Positions 55,001 through 64,000 of a stretch of DNA of 64,000 nt are shown in pieces. The stretch's first letter is position 1. Every line of letters begins with the position of its first letter. The DNA lies in the NCBI RefSeq assembly GCF_905475395.1, contig NC_058341.1, forward strand, positions 69,943,501 to 70,007,500, given 5' to 3'. The position numbers and the translations under genes were made by a program. The notes under the pieces are model-generated. The model did not search any database. It had not been told where the DNA came from and saw only the letters and a program-made list of their open reading frames with translations. This stretch comes from Chrysoperla carnea. Taxonomy: Eukaryota; Arthropoda; Insecta; Neuroptera; Chrysopidae.

Positions 55001-57680
55001 TATTAAGGAGTATCAAAGAGGTCAATTACTATCATTTTTTTAATAATGCAGTATGATGCTCTTTATGTCTTTCTGATTAATATTTCTAACAAAAAAAAAA
55101 TCTATTGATACATTTTTAGGTAACAACTTTTTGATATCAAAAAATCGTGTAAAAAGTTATTCTCTGTATGACTAACGCCAAAATAATGGCCAACCAACGA
55201 GATATTTAGGCGTATAGATTAAAATGACCCACCCAGTATATTTGAAGGCAACTACTACACATCGAATTCACATTCAAGCATATAAGAAGAGTTGTTATGG
55301 ATGTTAATGTGTAAAACAAAGAAAACAGAATAGCAGTGTTGTATAGTTTTTAACCGACTTCAAACAAAAACGGAGGAGGTTATCAATTCGACTGTATTTT
55401 TTTTAATTAAAAATATTTGAATCAAATGTAAATAATTTTTCGAAAATTAATTTTTGTCTCAATCTTCTGCTACCAGAGATTAAAATTGCAAATTATGAGT
55501 AAACCATTTGAGAATAATCGATGTTTATGAAGCAGCTTTTTTGTAGTAAGCAGTTAACTTCATCTAAAATCCTTGCTTAAAATTCTTTACTTCCATGGGC
55601 GTAAAAATTTGGGTGTTTTAGCTACCAAAAACCCCATATTTTACGCCCGTGAAGTGATATTACAGTGTCACCATACCAAATTTTATCCAAATTGTGCTAT
55701 CCATTCTAAAGTTATGGACGAAAAACGATTTCAAACTTTTTTACTAGGGCATGTTGGGGAACTAGTTGTACTTTGGACAGAGTTGTACTTGGAACAATCA
55801 TATTTCGTTCAAAAAGCCCTCGCTTTTGAGAACCGTTCTCTAAGGTATTTGAAACGTCATCTATCTTCATTAACATGAAGTTTGTTGTGATTCGCCAGCA
55901 CCGTGTGAGCACTATTAAAAAAAGGTAATTTATTTTTTTACACTCAAAAAGTATGCTTTTTGGACTTTACTTTATGCCAATTCATGATCAAAGTGATTCA
56001 TGTTTGTGTATCTAATAGTATCTTATCTTAGTATATTTATACCATGTATATATGAAATATACATAGTATCATAAGTTTTTATACCATGTATAACAGATAA
56101 GTCCCCGGTCTGACACATAGATGGCGTCGCTAGTATTAAATGCATATTATTTTTATATAGTACCAACCTTCAAATGATTCGTGTCAAAATTTGACGTCTG
56201 TAAGTCAATTAGTTTGTGAGATAGAGCGTCTTTTGTGAAGCAACTTTTGTTATTGTGAAAAAAATGGAATTTCGTGTTTTGATAAAATACTGTTTTCTGA
56301 AGGGAAAAAATACAGAGTCCGGAAACTCATTATCAAGCCAAGTTTTTGCTTCCACTGTATTTTTTCCCTTCAGAAAACAGTATTTTATCAAAACACGAAA
56401 TTCCTTTTTTTCCATTTTTTTCACAATAACAAAAGTTTTATACCATGTATATATGAAATATACATAGTATATTAAGTTTAGTCCCAAGTTTGTAACGCTT
56501 AAAAAATGATACTAGGAAAAAAATTTTGTCATAGGTGTTCATAAAATCACCTAATCAGTCCATTTTCGGTTGTCCGTCCGTCCGTCTGTGGACACGATAA
56601 CTCAAAAACGAAAAAAGATATCGAGCTGAAATTTTTACAGCGTACTCAGGACGTAAAAAGTGAGGTCAAGTTCGTAAATGAGCATCATAGGTCAATTGGG
56701 TCTTGGGTCCGTAGGACCCATCTTGTAAACCGTAAGAGATAGAACAATAGTTTAAATGTAAAAGTCCTTATCAAAAATTAAACAACTTTTGTTTGAAACA
56801 TTTTTTCGTAAACATCACTGTTTACCCGTGAGGGCGCCAATTAAGCGGAAATTTTATAGTATGTACTATACTTGATTATCAGTTATGTATGTTTCACATG
56901 TTTGTATGTGTAATGTGATAAAGAAATCAACACTGACTATGCATGGTATTTCAACAATTAACTCAGTCAATTGTTTCTTTCACTTGTTTAATGATCTATT
57001 TTTGTTAATCCTGCGATTTCAATGAATGTTTTGATAGAATTTGTATTAAGGGATACGAAAATAAATAAATTTCAACAGAAAATTAAAAAATTAAAGTTAA
57101 TAAAAGTATTTATCTCAATTTGAAGCTGGCCTATCCAAAGTGCAACAGACACGGTCCAAAGTACATCTGGTTTGTTGTACCTAGAATAGTTTTCTCTGTT
57201 TTTTTCAAGTGGCTAGTAGTCCCGGGTTTTTGAAAATATACACAGTTTTATGAATGAATCATGTAGTTAATTAATTGATCTTTACATACATGCAAACTAG
57301 GCAGATGTAAATAGCGCAATAATTTTTTTATTAAATAAAAATTTCAAAAACTGGCCTAGGTACAACCGGTTCCCTTTAGCTAAATCGACTTATTTTGATC
57401 TAAGCTTTATGTAATAGAGCGTTGTAAAGGAAACAGGAATGTGTTTATTGGGATTATCGTCTTCAGTGGTTTGAGCTTTTCTTTAAAAAATAGCTAATAT
57501 TATTTTGGGTATCAAAAACACATCGCAGAGTGTTTATTTAGTGTAAAAGATTGTTTCCAGTCGGTCTATCAACAAAGATACAATTGATTTGATTTTTATA
57601 ATCACTAATAATAACATTGTACATACCTGTAGATAAAAACATGACAAACAAATCAAAATTAATAAATTATTAAAATCCAT
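43063..57680 (-). CDS. Vanin-like (pantetheinase/biotinidase family) amidase gene, seven exons
   Basis: Exons on the minus strand: 57627-57680, 52870-52983, 52666-52809, 50606-50793, 49035-49249, 46703-47276 and 43063-43444. All have GT-AG borders and compatible phases (1671 coding bases, 556 residues). Exon 1 gives a signal peptide (MDFNNLLILICLSCFYLQ). Exon 3 carries the catalytic Glu (VFPEQGIYG). Exon 5 carries the Lys (YRKHNLFGE) and Cys (GLFTCFDILF) of the nitrilase superfamily. Exon 6 is the vanin C-terminal beta-rich domain. The end is hydrophobic (ACGVLLFATIIFQYFYL) after a small-residue region, fitting a GPI anchor. Family members hydrolyse pantetheine or biotin amides outside the cell; the substrate here is not determinable. 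An alternative ATG lies at 57695. The catalytic set is complete, so it is probably functional. Introns are repeat-filled. Confidence 0.88.
43805..44163 (+). repeat. Interspersed family A copy (vanin intron 6)
   Basis: Runs from cacgggtaaacagtgatgtt to atatttcatatatacatggt and lacks the 5' part. It lies antisense to the vanin-like gene. Confidence 0.85.
44455..44720. repeat. Family F inverted pair with purine-rich tract
   Basis: The left arm (gctagcctgtaagtagatgc, then cgatatgc) pairs with the right arm (gcattcacttacaggctag). cccctgtgtcgttgtc pairs with gacaaggacacaggg. A GA-rich microsatellite (about 44507-44535) expands the left arm. Confidence 0.7.
44801..45669. mobile_element. Non-autonomous DNA transposon with 70-bp TIRs (vanin intron 6)
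   Basis: The left end tatacagggcgttctgttat, continuing to ctcataaagacgaa, is mirrored at 45599-45669. The 9-bp sequence agaggctta abuts the left end and recurs 4 bp beyond the right end, a candidate target duplication. The 730-bp interior has no transposase. The class is unknown. Confidence 0.8.
47402..47951 (+). repeat. Interspersed family A copy (vanin intron 5)
   Basis: Near full length from aagtgaaaacaaacaattga through cctcgtgggtaaacagtaat, the gacggacggacgggcaacc tract and taggcgttacaaact, then truncated before the terminal tatatacatgg motif. Confidence 0.85.
48145..48440. repeat. Foldback repeat (vanin intron 5)
   Basis: tgtatagtagttcatttgtg and tacatcagagtacatc at the left are mirrored by gatgtactctgatgtacac and gaactactataca at the right. 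Arms are about 130 bp around a short unpaired centre. Short tacatc/gatgta motifs are also repeated further left from 48100. Confidence 0.8.
49430..49720 (+). repeat. Intronic dispersed repeat G, copy 1
   Basis: Shares with 51075-51290 the run ctgaaatgttttaaat, ctgattaattctgaa, cttgtaataatgcagtcttc and ctaaattagactattggcag. The tail of the same repeat appears near 60960 (gactattggcagagaaatat). Confidence 0.7.
51075..51290 (+). repeat. Intronic dispersed repeat G, copy 2
   Basis: Same orientation and landmarks as copy 1, roughly 75-80% similar by eye, lying in vanin intron 3. No coding capacity. Confidence 0.7.
52188..52290 (+). repeat. tRNA-like sequence, probably SINE head or tRNA pseudogene
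   Basis: ggtagcgcagttgcataagc contains a perfect pol III box A consensus (tagcgcagttg). A box-B-like ggttgaaatcc follows 55 bases later, differing from consensus at the conserved C. I cannot fold a full acceptor stem. A hairpin (gcaggtataaaac with gttttatatacctgc) follows at 52308-52357, as in tRNA-derived SINEs. Confidence 0.45.
53560..54840. repeat. Diverged inverted repeat in vanin intron 1
   Basis: Left copy: tttcgaccctgctgagcccg, agtgagatattcaaa, then after a gap cattttggcctagtg and gggcaagaagaagcactaca. Right copy, reversed: tgtagtgcttcttcttgccc, ccaaaatgag, gaatatctcactttcgg, cagcagggtcgaaatagg at 54661-54834. The open frames at 53501-53707, 54104-54520 and 54578-54790 lie in this repeat. 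Confidence 0.75.
55347..55410 (-). repeat. End fragment of the hairpin-tandem composite element
   Basis: ttttaaccgacttcaaac and ggaggaggttatcaattcga match the terminus of the element at 60127-60782. The rest is absent. Confidence 0.7.
56093..56437. mobile_element. Mariner fragment folded back on itself
   Basis: A mariner-like 5' end (ggtctgacacatagatggcg) leads into the start of a transposase frame: on the plus strand MEFRVLIKYCFLKGKN, on the minus strand MEKKEFRVLIKYCFLKGKN continuing to TWLDNEFPDS. The two transposase starts face each other as inverted arms of about 85 bp around 56315-56345. No other transposase part remains. Flanked on both sides by family A 3' ends (56037-56096 and 56439 on). 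Confidence 0.8.
56439..57000 (-). repeat. Interspersed family A copy, reverse (vanin intron 1)
   Basis: Full length from ataccatgtatatatgaaat to caattaactcagtcaattg. It includes ccgtccgtctgtggacacga, gggtccgtaggacccat and tcactgtttacccgtgaggg. It is sense-oriented with respect to the vanin-like gene. Confidence 0.87.
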
Positions 57681-58582
57681 AATTACTCTAAACATGTATT
57701 CGCGTTTTTTACTTTTGGTAACAATTATCTTAAACTCTATAATGAATGTTTCTTAAATTTTCATTTCAATAAAATAATTATCCTTTGTGTGTAGACCGCT
57801 AAGTATTATGTCTTTGTGACGATTAATAACATTTTAAGATTAAAATTAATGATTTTATGATTACAAATGATAGCAGTTTTGTAGTAAGTTTTATAATATA
57901 ATATTATTTGCTAAGACTAATAATAACAGAACAGATAAGACGATATTTATATATGTGTATGTATATATTATTATATCCGAATGACTTGGTACTTTTATTG
58001 AAGATATTATTAATTAAACAAAGGACTTGTGTAGGTAATTAATAAAAATATTATTAATAATACATCAATAAATACATAACATTCGTGTAATCGCATAATA
58101 AATCATGAATGAAAAAAGTGAATTTTTTATGAATTTATTGTTATTAGTAAAGTAGTATCATTCTTTATTATTATGCTAAAATTCCCCCCCCCCCCTAGGA
58201 AAATTATCGTAAGCTCTAGGGCGGGGATGGCGTAAAGTACGCGCTGGTGTCACGCGACACAATATTTTGGGCACGCCACCGATCACAAAGTTCACTATGA
58301 ATTATCATATGTAACACTATTGGATTTATTTTTATTATCTATTACATTTTTGTTATTTTGACCGTTTCTTATTTTATTTTTGGAAAACTCTTCATTGAGA
58401 TAATTACGAGTTTGTTAGGTTGAGTTTGTTGACTATAAAGGCGTTGGGTTCTGAAGCTTTTAGCCCCTGCCTGCGTTAAAAAATGGGGCACTATTACAAA
58501 AAACGGAAACATTATAGTAATAATATATAAAAATCAATTTTACATTCATATATTTATATATAAAAGATATGCGATTTGAATC

Positions 58583-58617
<35 letters not shown>

Positions 58618-58729
58618 TGTTTCGCTAAGATTCAGAACCGTGACCTCGAATGTAAGATTTTTGTTGCTATGTAGGAAGTAATTAATTTTGTAAAAAATAT
58701 AATATTTATGACAAAATGCATGATTAACG
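57681..58729. other. Upstream flank of the vanin-like gene
   Basis: The presumed promoter region is AT-rich; no core element is convincing. It contains a C14 run (58181-58194), a GC-rich unassigned patch (58205-58285), and a run of about 27 A near 58590-58617. No ORF is supported. Confidence 0.45.
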
Positions 58730-59154
58730 AAATTAAAACAATTTTCAAATAAAGCTTATCAACATAAAGTAAGCACTTCTGTCTGTGTTTTAAAATTTAA
58801 TTTACAAATAATTTTACAACATAAATATTATCTGATTGTTCTCATCCATAATTGTATCGGTAACTTGATTTGCCCTGGTGTTATGGACCAGATTTCAATT
58901 ATATTAAACTCAAATAATCTCCAGACGAAGTTGAAAATAAACCAACGAAACGTTGAGAATAATTTTGAAAATTTAATATATTTTATTTTTTGCCCAAGTT
59001 CCCGATATTTAATCTTGCATTTTGTTATACAATTATGGATGAGAACAATCAGATAATATTTATGTTGTAAAATTGTTTGTAAATTAAATTTTAAAACACA
59101 GACAGAAGTGCTTACTTTATGTTGATAAGCTTTATTTGAAAATTGTTTTAATTT
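58730..59154. repeat. Palindrome with 128-bp arms, one mismatch
   Basis: Arms 58730-58857 and 59027-59154 are exact reverse complements except for one base (aataatttt against aacaatttt on the same strand). The 169-bp centre is unique in the window. The near identity implies very recent formation or gene conversion. No target duplication is evident. Confidence 0.92.
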
Positions 59155-60126
59155 GGTTTACATTTGTATAAATGAAAAAAAAAAAATTTATATTCCAAAT
59201 ATACAAAACGAATTAAAATATAACATTTTTTTTAAATCGAAGATACTTTTTATTGGGGGAGGGAAGTCATTAAATGCAGAAAAAATTTTATTTTAGAAAG
59301 AGAAATAATTATTTCAGAAGTATTATCTGTAAATGAAGTTATCACAATTGTAAGTAACGTCTCTTCCGAAGAGATCAGGGTGTAGTACCGCCTACTCTAT
59401 ACCGATGTCACCATATGTCTAAAAGTCAAAAGTAAATTTGGTCTGGTATTCCGGCATCCAGCCCGCTCATTCTTTTTCTTTGTGTCGTAACATAAAGGGT
59501 ATCAAGGGTATCCTCACGATAGATCAAAGAAATGAGGATAAATGGGATTTTAAACAGAGAGGGACCCTGACCTCTTCACTTAGATAGAGCTTCACTTACA
59601 GGTAATTTCATATAATCAATGCATGAATAAAATACAGTAAGAAAAAAATAATCAATAGCTTAGGAAGTTTAGGATGATCATCATTAAATGAAATATAAAA
59701 AATAACGTTATAGTGGAGCTCCTAGAGTATTCAAAACACAAAAAGCTTGAATATCCGAGATATTTAATGAAAAATATAAAAAATACATAGAATGTTTAGC
59801 TAATAATATATATAAAAAGTTTACCTCTTAAAAAATTGTGCTCTCGATTTTTAACCCCCGAAGAGGCGTGTTATAAATTTGACCGCTATGTGTACCTGTC
59901 TGTGGCATCGTAGTTCCTAAACGGATTAACTGATTTTGATTTTGTTATGTGTCAAGTGCGAGTTTGGGGTTTCGTACCTGAAACAACTAAAAAAGGGGCG
60001 ATGATAATCAAAATCGGTTCAGTTCAGAGAGAGAGCTATAAAGAACAAAGGTAATTTAATGAAGAATGTTCTTAGATATGTTTCAAGTGCGATATTAGTG
60101 TTCCGTACCCAAAACATTTGTCTTGT
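59155..60126. other. Gene-free stretch
   Basis: AT-rich, with a GC-richer unassigned piece at about 59355-59600 (gtgtagtaccgcctactcta, ggtattccggcatccagccc, agagggaccctgacctcttc). No ORF or RNA gene is recognised. Confidence 0.45.
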
Positions 60127-60782
60127 TTTTTTAACCGACTTCAAACAAAAACGGAAGAGGTTATCAATTCGACTGTATTTATTTTCTTTTTTTATGTTTG
60201 TTACCTAACTTTTGACTGCGTGAACCGATTTTGATGATTCTTGATCTGTTTGAAAGCTGGTGCTTCCCGTGTAGTCCCATTTCATTTTGTTCCAGTTCTG
60301 ACAACGGCATCAATGCGAAAACCTTAAAAGTCTTAAATTTGCATTAAGTATGCACAACAAGAGGACGAATAACTCAATATCACGCCAATCGATTTCGATG
60401 ATTCTTTTTTTAGTGACAAATTAGTTAGTGTACTTCAGATTCACTAAAAATCACAAAATAATAGAAACTTTTAACAAGAAGAAAACCGACTTCAAAAGAA
60501 AATCTTTCCCAAAATAAATTAATATGCACTAAAAAGTAAAAAAATAACTACAATATAATGTAGTTAAAATTAATGTTATATTTGCAGTCGGTGTCAGCCA
60601 AGCTTATGTAGCAAACTGTTCTGTCAGAGTTGTTTCTTTGGCTGACACCGACTCCAAAAATAACAATAATTTTAACTACAATATAGTACCTTTATATTTT
60701 CATGTTTTAGTGGATATTAATTTATTTTGGGAAAGATTTTCTTTTGAAGTCGGTTTTCTTTTTGTTAAAAGTTATTTTTTTA
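60127..60782 (-). mobile_element. Hairpin-tandem composite element, second copy
   Basis: Reverse-oriented relative to the copy at 30130-31588: terminus ttaaccgacttcaaac, one tandem unit (60220-60410) and then the hairpin (60466-60775). The hairpin loop reads aagcttatgtagcaaactgt, the reverse complement of the first copy's loop, confirming orientation. Confidence 0.8.
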
Positions 60783-61537
60783 TAATTTTGTAAATTTCAT
60801 ATTGAAAAATAGATTAATAATTGCAATAATTCAAATATTCTAATACATGTTAAAGTTAAATAATTATATAGAGATAGTAATCGGGAAAAAAAATTTGTTT
60901 GTTTAAATATTTTCCATTTTTTATATATCAATTATTTTCCTTTGCTTATAGTGATTATTTAGACTATTGGCAGAGAAATATTTCAACAAAGGAACTCCCA
61001 ATTACCCCCCCAAAAAGGGGTTAGGCCCGCCCCTGAGATTGGTCGATTTTATGGTACGATGTTGTTACAACCTAATAAACAACTATAGAAAATTTCTAAG
61101 ATGCAACGCTTTTCCTTTTAGATATTTTTTGAATATTAGTTTCATTATACTATACTTCTTATGGATGTTTACCCACCGAAAGTAAGTGTTATATTAAAAA
61201 AAAAAAAAACGTCTATCACTTCAAACGATATCTGATTAGTTTGTGAAAGCCAACGCGAGGAACAGACAGGAGCGCCGCCAGCCATTAGGCCCGAGGGGGA
61301 CAACCTTAAAGGTACAGAATATGAATTATAAAAAAATAAATTTTAAATTTACATTTTGCTAAAATTGCTAAAAAGGGCAAACAAAATTTTTGTGAATTTT
61401 GAGACAATACATTTTGCTTAATTGATTATAAATAATTCCTTGGAATTGAAATAAATTTCTTCATTATCTTATGCAATATGAGTACAAAACAAACAAAAAA
61501 GTTGTTAATTTTTTCCTAAATAAATTTTCTTAAATAA
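60783..61537. other. Gene-free stretch
   Basis: Includes C-rich and G-rich patches (caattaccccccc at 61000, aggcccgcccctgag at 61022, ggcccgagggggac at 61288) that may be ends of a decayed DNA transposon. The ORF 60967-61185 crosses them and has no family pattern. Confidence 0.4.
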
Positions 61538-62083
61538 CAAGTGAAAACAAACAATTGACTGAGTTAATTATTGAAATACCATGTATAGACAATTTTGATG
61601 ACGCAATCGTTTGTTTTTGACGTCACGTAAATAAAGAAAGATTTCCACTCTTAAATAGCCACACACACATAACTGATATTCCCATATTAATACATACTAC
61701 AAAATTTTCACCTAATTAGCGCCCTCGTGGGTAAACAGTGATGTTTACAAGAAAATGTTTATTTTTTTATAAGGAACATTTTTTACATTTAAACATTTGA
61801 CCCAAGACCCAATTGACCTATGTTGCTCATTTACGAACTCGACCTCAGTTTTTACGTCTTAAGCACACTATAAAGAAAAAAAAAATTTTAGCTTGATATC
61901 TCTTTTCGTTTTTGAGTAATCGTGATGACAGACGGACAGACGACAGACGACAGACAGACAGAGTATCAATATTTTTAAGAGCACCTAAACCAAAATTTTT
62001 TTCGTAGCATCAATATTTTTAAGCGTTACTCACTTGAGACTAAACTTAATATACTATGTATATTTCATATATACATGGTATAA
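61538..62083 (+). repeat. Interspersed family A, full-length copy
   Basis: From caagtgaaaacaaacaattg to atttcatatatacatggtat, about 545 bp. It shows the complete layout: 5' motif, ccctcgtgggtaaacagtga, pyrimidine/purine block, cagacggacagacgacag tract and 3' atcaatatttttaagcg. Confidence 0.87.
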
Positions 62084-62603
62084 TAACAAACAAATAGTAC
62101 AATATTAAAACAAGTAAAAAAAAAAATCAAAAAGAAAACCACAAACCACAAATTAATCGACTAGGACAGAGTATTGGTACTGTAAATTCTTTCATTAATA
62201 ATAATAAATGATCTGGTTTTTTGATTTTATTTAACACAGTCGTTTTTTTTTTTTTTTGTTTTGTTTTGTTTTTTTTTTTTTTTTTTTAATTATTAATTTT
62301 ATTTTAATCGTTTTAGTGTCCCGGCATTAAAAAAACCCTCTTATTATACGACATTGAAACTTTTTACACCAATTTATAGTTCCTAATTAAATTTTAAACT
62401 TATAAATTTTATATATTTTTGCAATTCCCTTTTAAGTTCCTCTATTTTGATATAATAATCGATAAGTTTGGTTAATGTTTTTTATTAACGTATACTATTT
62501 CGCACCAAAATTCTGCCATTCTGTTTTGTTTTTTAAAACACCTATCTTAGGACATATTTAGAAGACATGAGGTAATAAAGAAATTTACAAAAAAAAACAT
62601 AGA
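62084..62603. other. Gene-free stretch with long T tracts
   Basis: T-rich runs at 62246-62287, otherwise AT-rich filler. Nothing else recognised. Confidence 0.5.
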
Positions 62604-63287
62604 TATACAGTCAAAAAACAACTCAAATAAAAGTTGCAGAGTTTGGAGGGGGACATCATGTTCTGACATCAGATTGGATCTAGTTCTTTCGATTTTTTTA
62701 AAAGCCAATTTAGATTCTAAATGGTAAGAGATAAAATAACATTTTATTTTAGAAAATGTATCCTCATAAAAAAACCAACAATTTTTGTTAACACGTTAGC
62801 TTTCGAAAGAAATACGACTTAAAAATATGTCATTATCGCATTTAATAGAAAGAAAATGCGCTTAAATTTTATCGATAATTTTAGGTCAAAGTCATGGACA
62901 CCGGCGAATGTCCTTTATTGCCCTTGACAAATTTTAGCTAAAACATTGTTCTGTACATACCTGCTGTTTTTTCTTTCGATTAAATGCATTAAAACATATT
63001 TTAAAGTCGCATTTCCTCCGAAAGCTAACAGTTTTCGAAAAAATGTTTTAAATAAAAAATGTTAGTTTTTGTATGAGGATGAACTTTCTAATTTAAAGTA
63101 TTATTATATCTCTTACCTTTAGGATCTAAATTCACTATTAATGAAACCCGAAGAACTAAGTACAATCTGATGTCAGAACATGATATCCCCCATCAAACTC
63201 TACAACTTTTGTTTAAGTTATTTTTTGATTGTTTAAATACAAAACAGACTATTAGCCATTATAGATTAAAATGACCCACCCTGTATA
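62604..63287. repeat. Palindromic MITE-like family B, copy 2
   Basis: Matches 25161-25850: acatcatgttctgacatcag, agccaatttagattctaaa, aagtcatggacaccgg, aactctacaactttt and terminal cccaccctgtata. The outer left end is degraded. Confidence 0.8.
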
Positions 63288-63832
63288 TTTCATATATACA
63301 GGATGTAAAAATTTTACTTAATGTTACAAAAGTTTACTTTACAAATTTATTACAAACTCATGTATTATGTTTCCCGCTATGCCTTATAATTTACCTACGA
63401 GATCAAATTGTACCCTCATCAAACTTTGCAATTTTTGTTTAAGATTTTTTTATTGATTAACTACAAAACGAGCGAAGCAAGATACGCGCGAAAAACATAT
63501 CTATCCCTTGACAGTCCGGTATTAATGAGGCTATACATGTAACAAATATGTATTTTCCCCCCTTACGTTACTTTCTGTGGCTCTGCCCGCTTGAGTTACA
63601 TAAACTTAATGTTTTTACACTATGGCAGTAATGAAACATCAATACGGCGACCTCCAGACGCCATATTAAGAAAAAAGAATGTATAAGTATTTCTATGTGA
63701 CCCATTAGAGACCAAATGCGTGGACCGATTTTGATGATTCTGACGTCAAACGATTTATATTAGCCTTGCGAGTGCTAAACTAAAAAGGGTAAAATAAAAT
63801 AAAAAAAAACGAAAAAGAAAAAGAAAAGAAAA

Positions 63833-63967
63833 AAACAAGTAGGTACAGCAGATTACAAAGCGACTTTAACAGTCGGAACCCATTATTGTGAAAATTCGAG
63901 CCGGTGTAGATTTTAATTGGTCCCGACAGTTAGTCGTTATTTAAACTGCTGTACTTGTTTTTTTTCT
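63833..63967. repeat. Small inverted-repeat element at right edge
   Basis: aaacaagtaggtacagcag and gcgactttaacagtcgg pair with cccgacagttagtcgtt and aaactgctgtacttgtttt. About 135 bp, MITE-like, flanked by purine-rich and pyrimidine-rich tracts. Confidence 0.7.
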
Positions 63968-64000
63968 TTTCAGTTTATTTTGCATGAATAAAGAAAAGTA

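Noticed and set aside
56209..56487. Overlapping ORFs on both strands treated as two genes
   Set aside because: Both are the same mariner N-terminus read from two inverted arms, truncated after about 30 residues.
58865..59056. 63-codon ORF in the centre of the palindrome
   Set aside because: It starts in the unique centre and runs into the right arm. The composition is like non-coding DNA and no homology pattern is seen.

Overview
AT-rich eukaryotic DNA with spliced host genes, very long introns and dense mobile-element debris. The gene set (a vanin-like amidase, a divergent ornithine decarboxylase homologue, an animal-type EnSpm/CACTA transposase, a mariner fragment, a Polinton) points to an arthropod, most likely an insect. 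I cannot name the order or species from the sequence alone.

Region 1 (1 to about 11.9 kb) is most of a Polinton/Maverick element (adintovirus-like endogenous DNA virus). On the minus strand lie the major capsid protein (cut by the left window edge), an overlapping 44-codon ORF, a penton-like minor capsid protein, a PLA2-like plus adenain-like protease fusion, and an orphan. On the plus strand lie the packaging ATPase, a DUF8207-like protein, a fibre-like coiled-coil protein and a retroviral-type integrase with a chromodomain. On the minus strand again lie a zinc-ribbon-like orphan and the protein-primed family B DNA polymerase. Morphogenesis and integration ORFs are open, but the polymerase is broken by two frame changes and the ATPase has lost the first glycine of its Walker A motif. 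The copy therefore looks recent but no longer autonomous.

Region 2 (about 12 to 35.8 kb) has no recognisable host gene. It holds two large foldback palindromes (12.3-13.5 and 13.8-16.2 kb), a solo LTR with a 4-bp target duplication (19.25-19.75 kb), palindromic MITE-like families, an intact 774-codon EnSpm/CACTA-type transposase ORF (27.1-29.4 kb), and a composite element made of a 320-bp hairpin followed by six 164-bp tandem units (30.1-31.6 kb).

Region 3 (35.8-37.1 kb) carries two splice-compatible exons encoding the C-terminal half of an ODC-like protein on the plus strand. The substrate-binding aspartates are replaced, and the upstream exons were not found.

Region 4 (43.06-57.68 kb, minus strand) is a seven-exon vanin-like (pantetheinase/biotinidase family) gene. 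The exons join in phase to a predicted 556-residue secreted protein with the Glu-Lys-Cys catalytic set, a signal peptide and a C-terminal GPI-anchor-like tail. Its introns are full of repeats. The rest (37.1-43.0 and 57.7-64 kb) is repeat-rich intergenic DNA, including a 424-bp palindrome whose 128-bp arms differ at one base.
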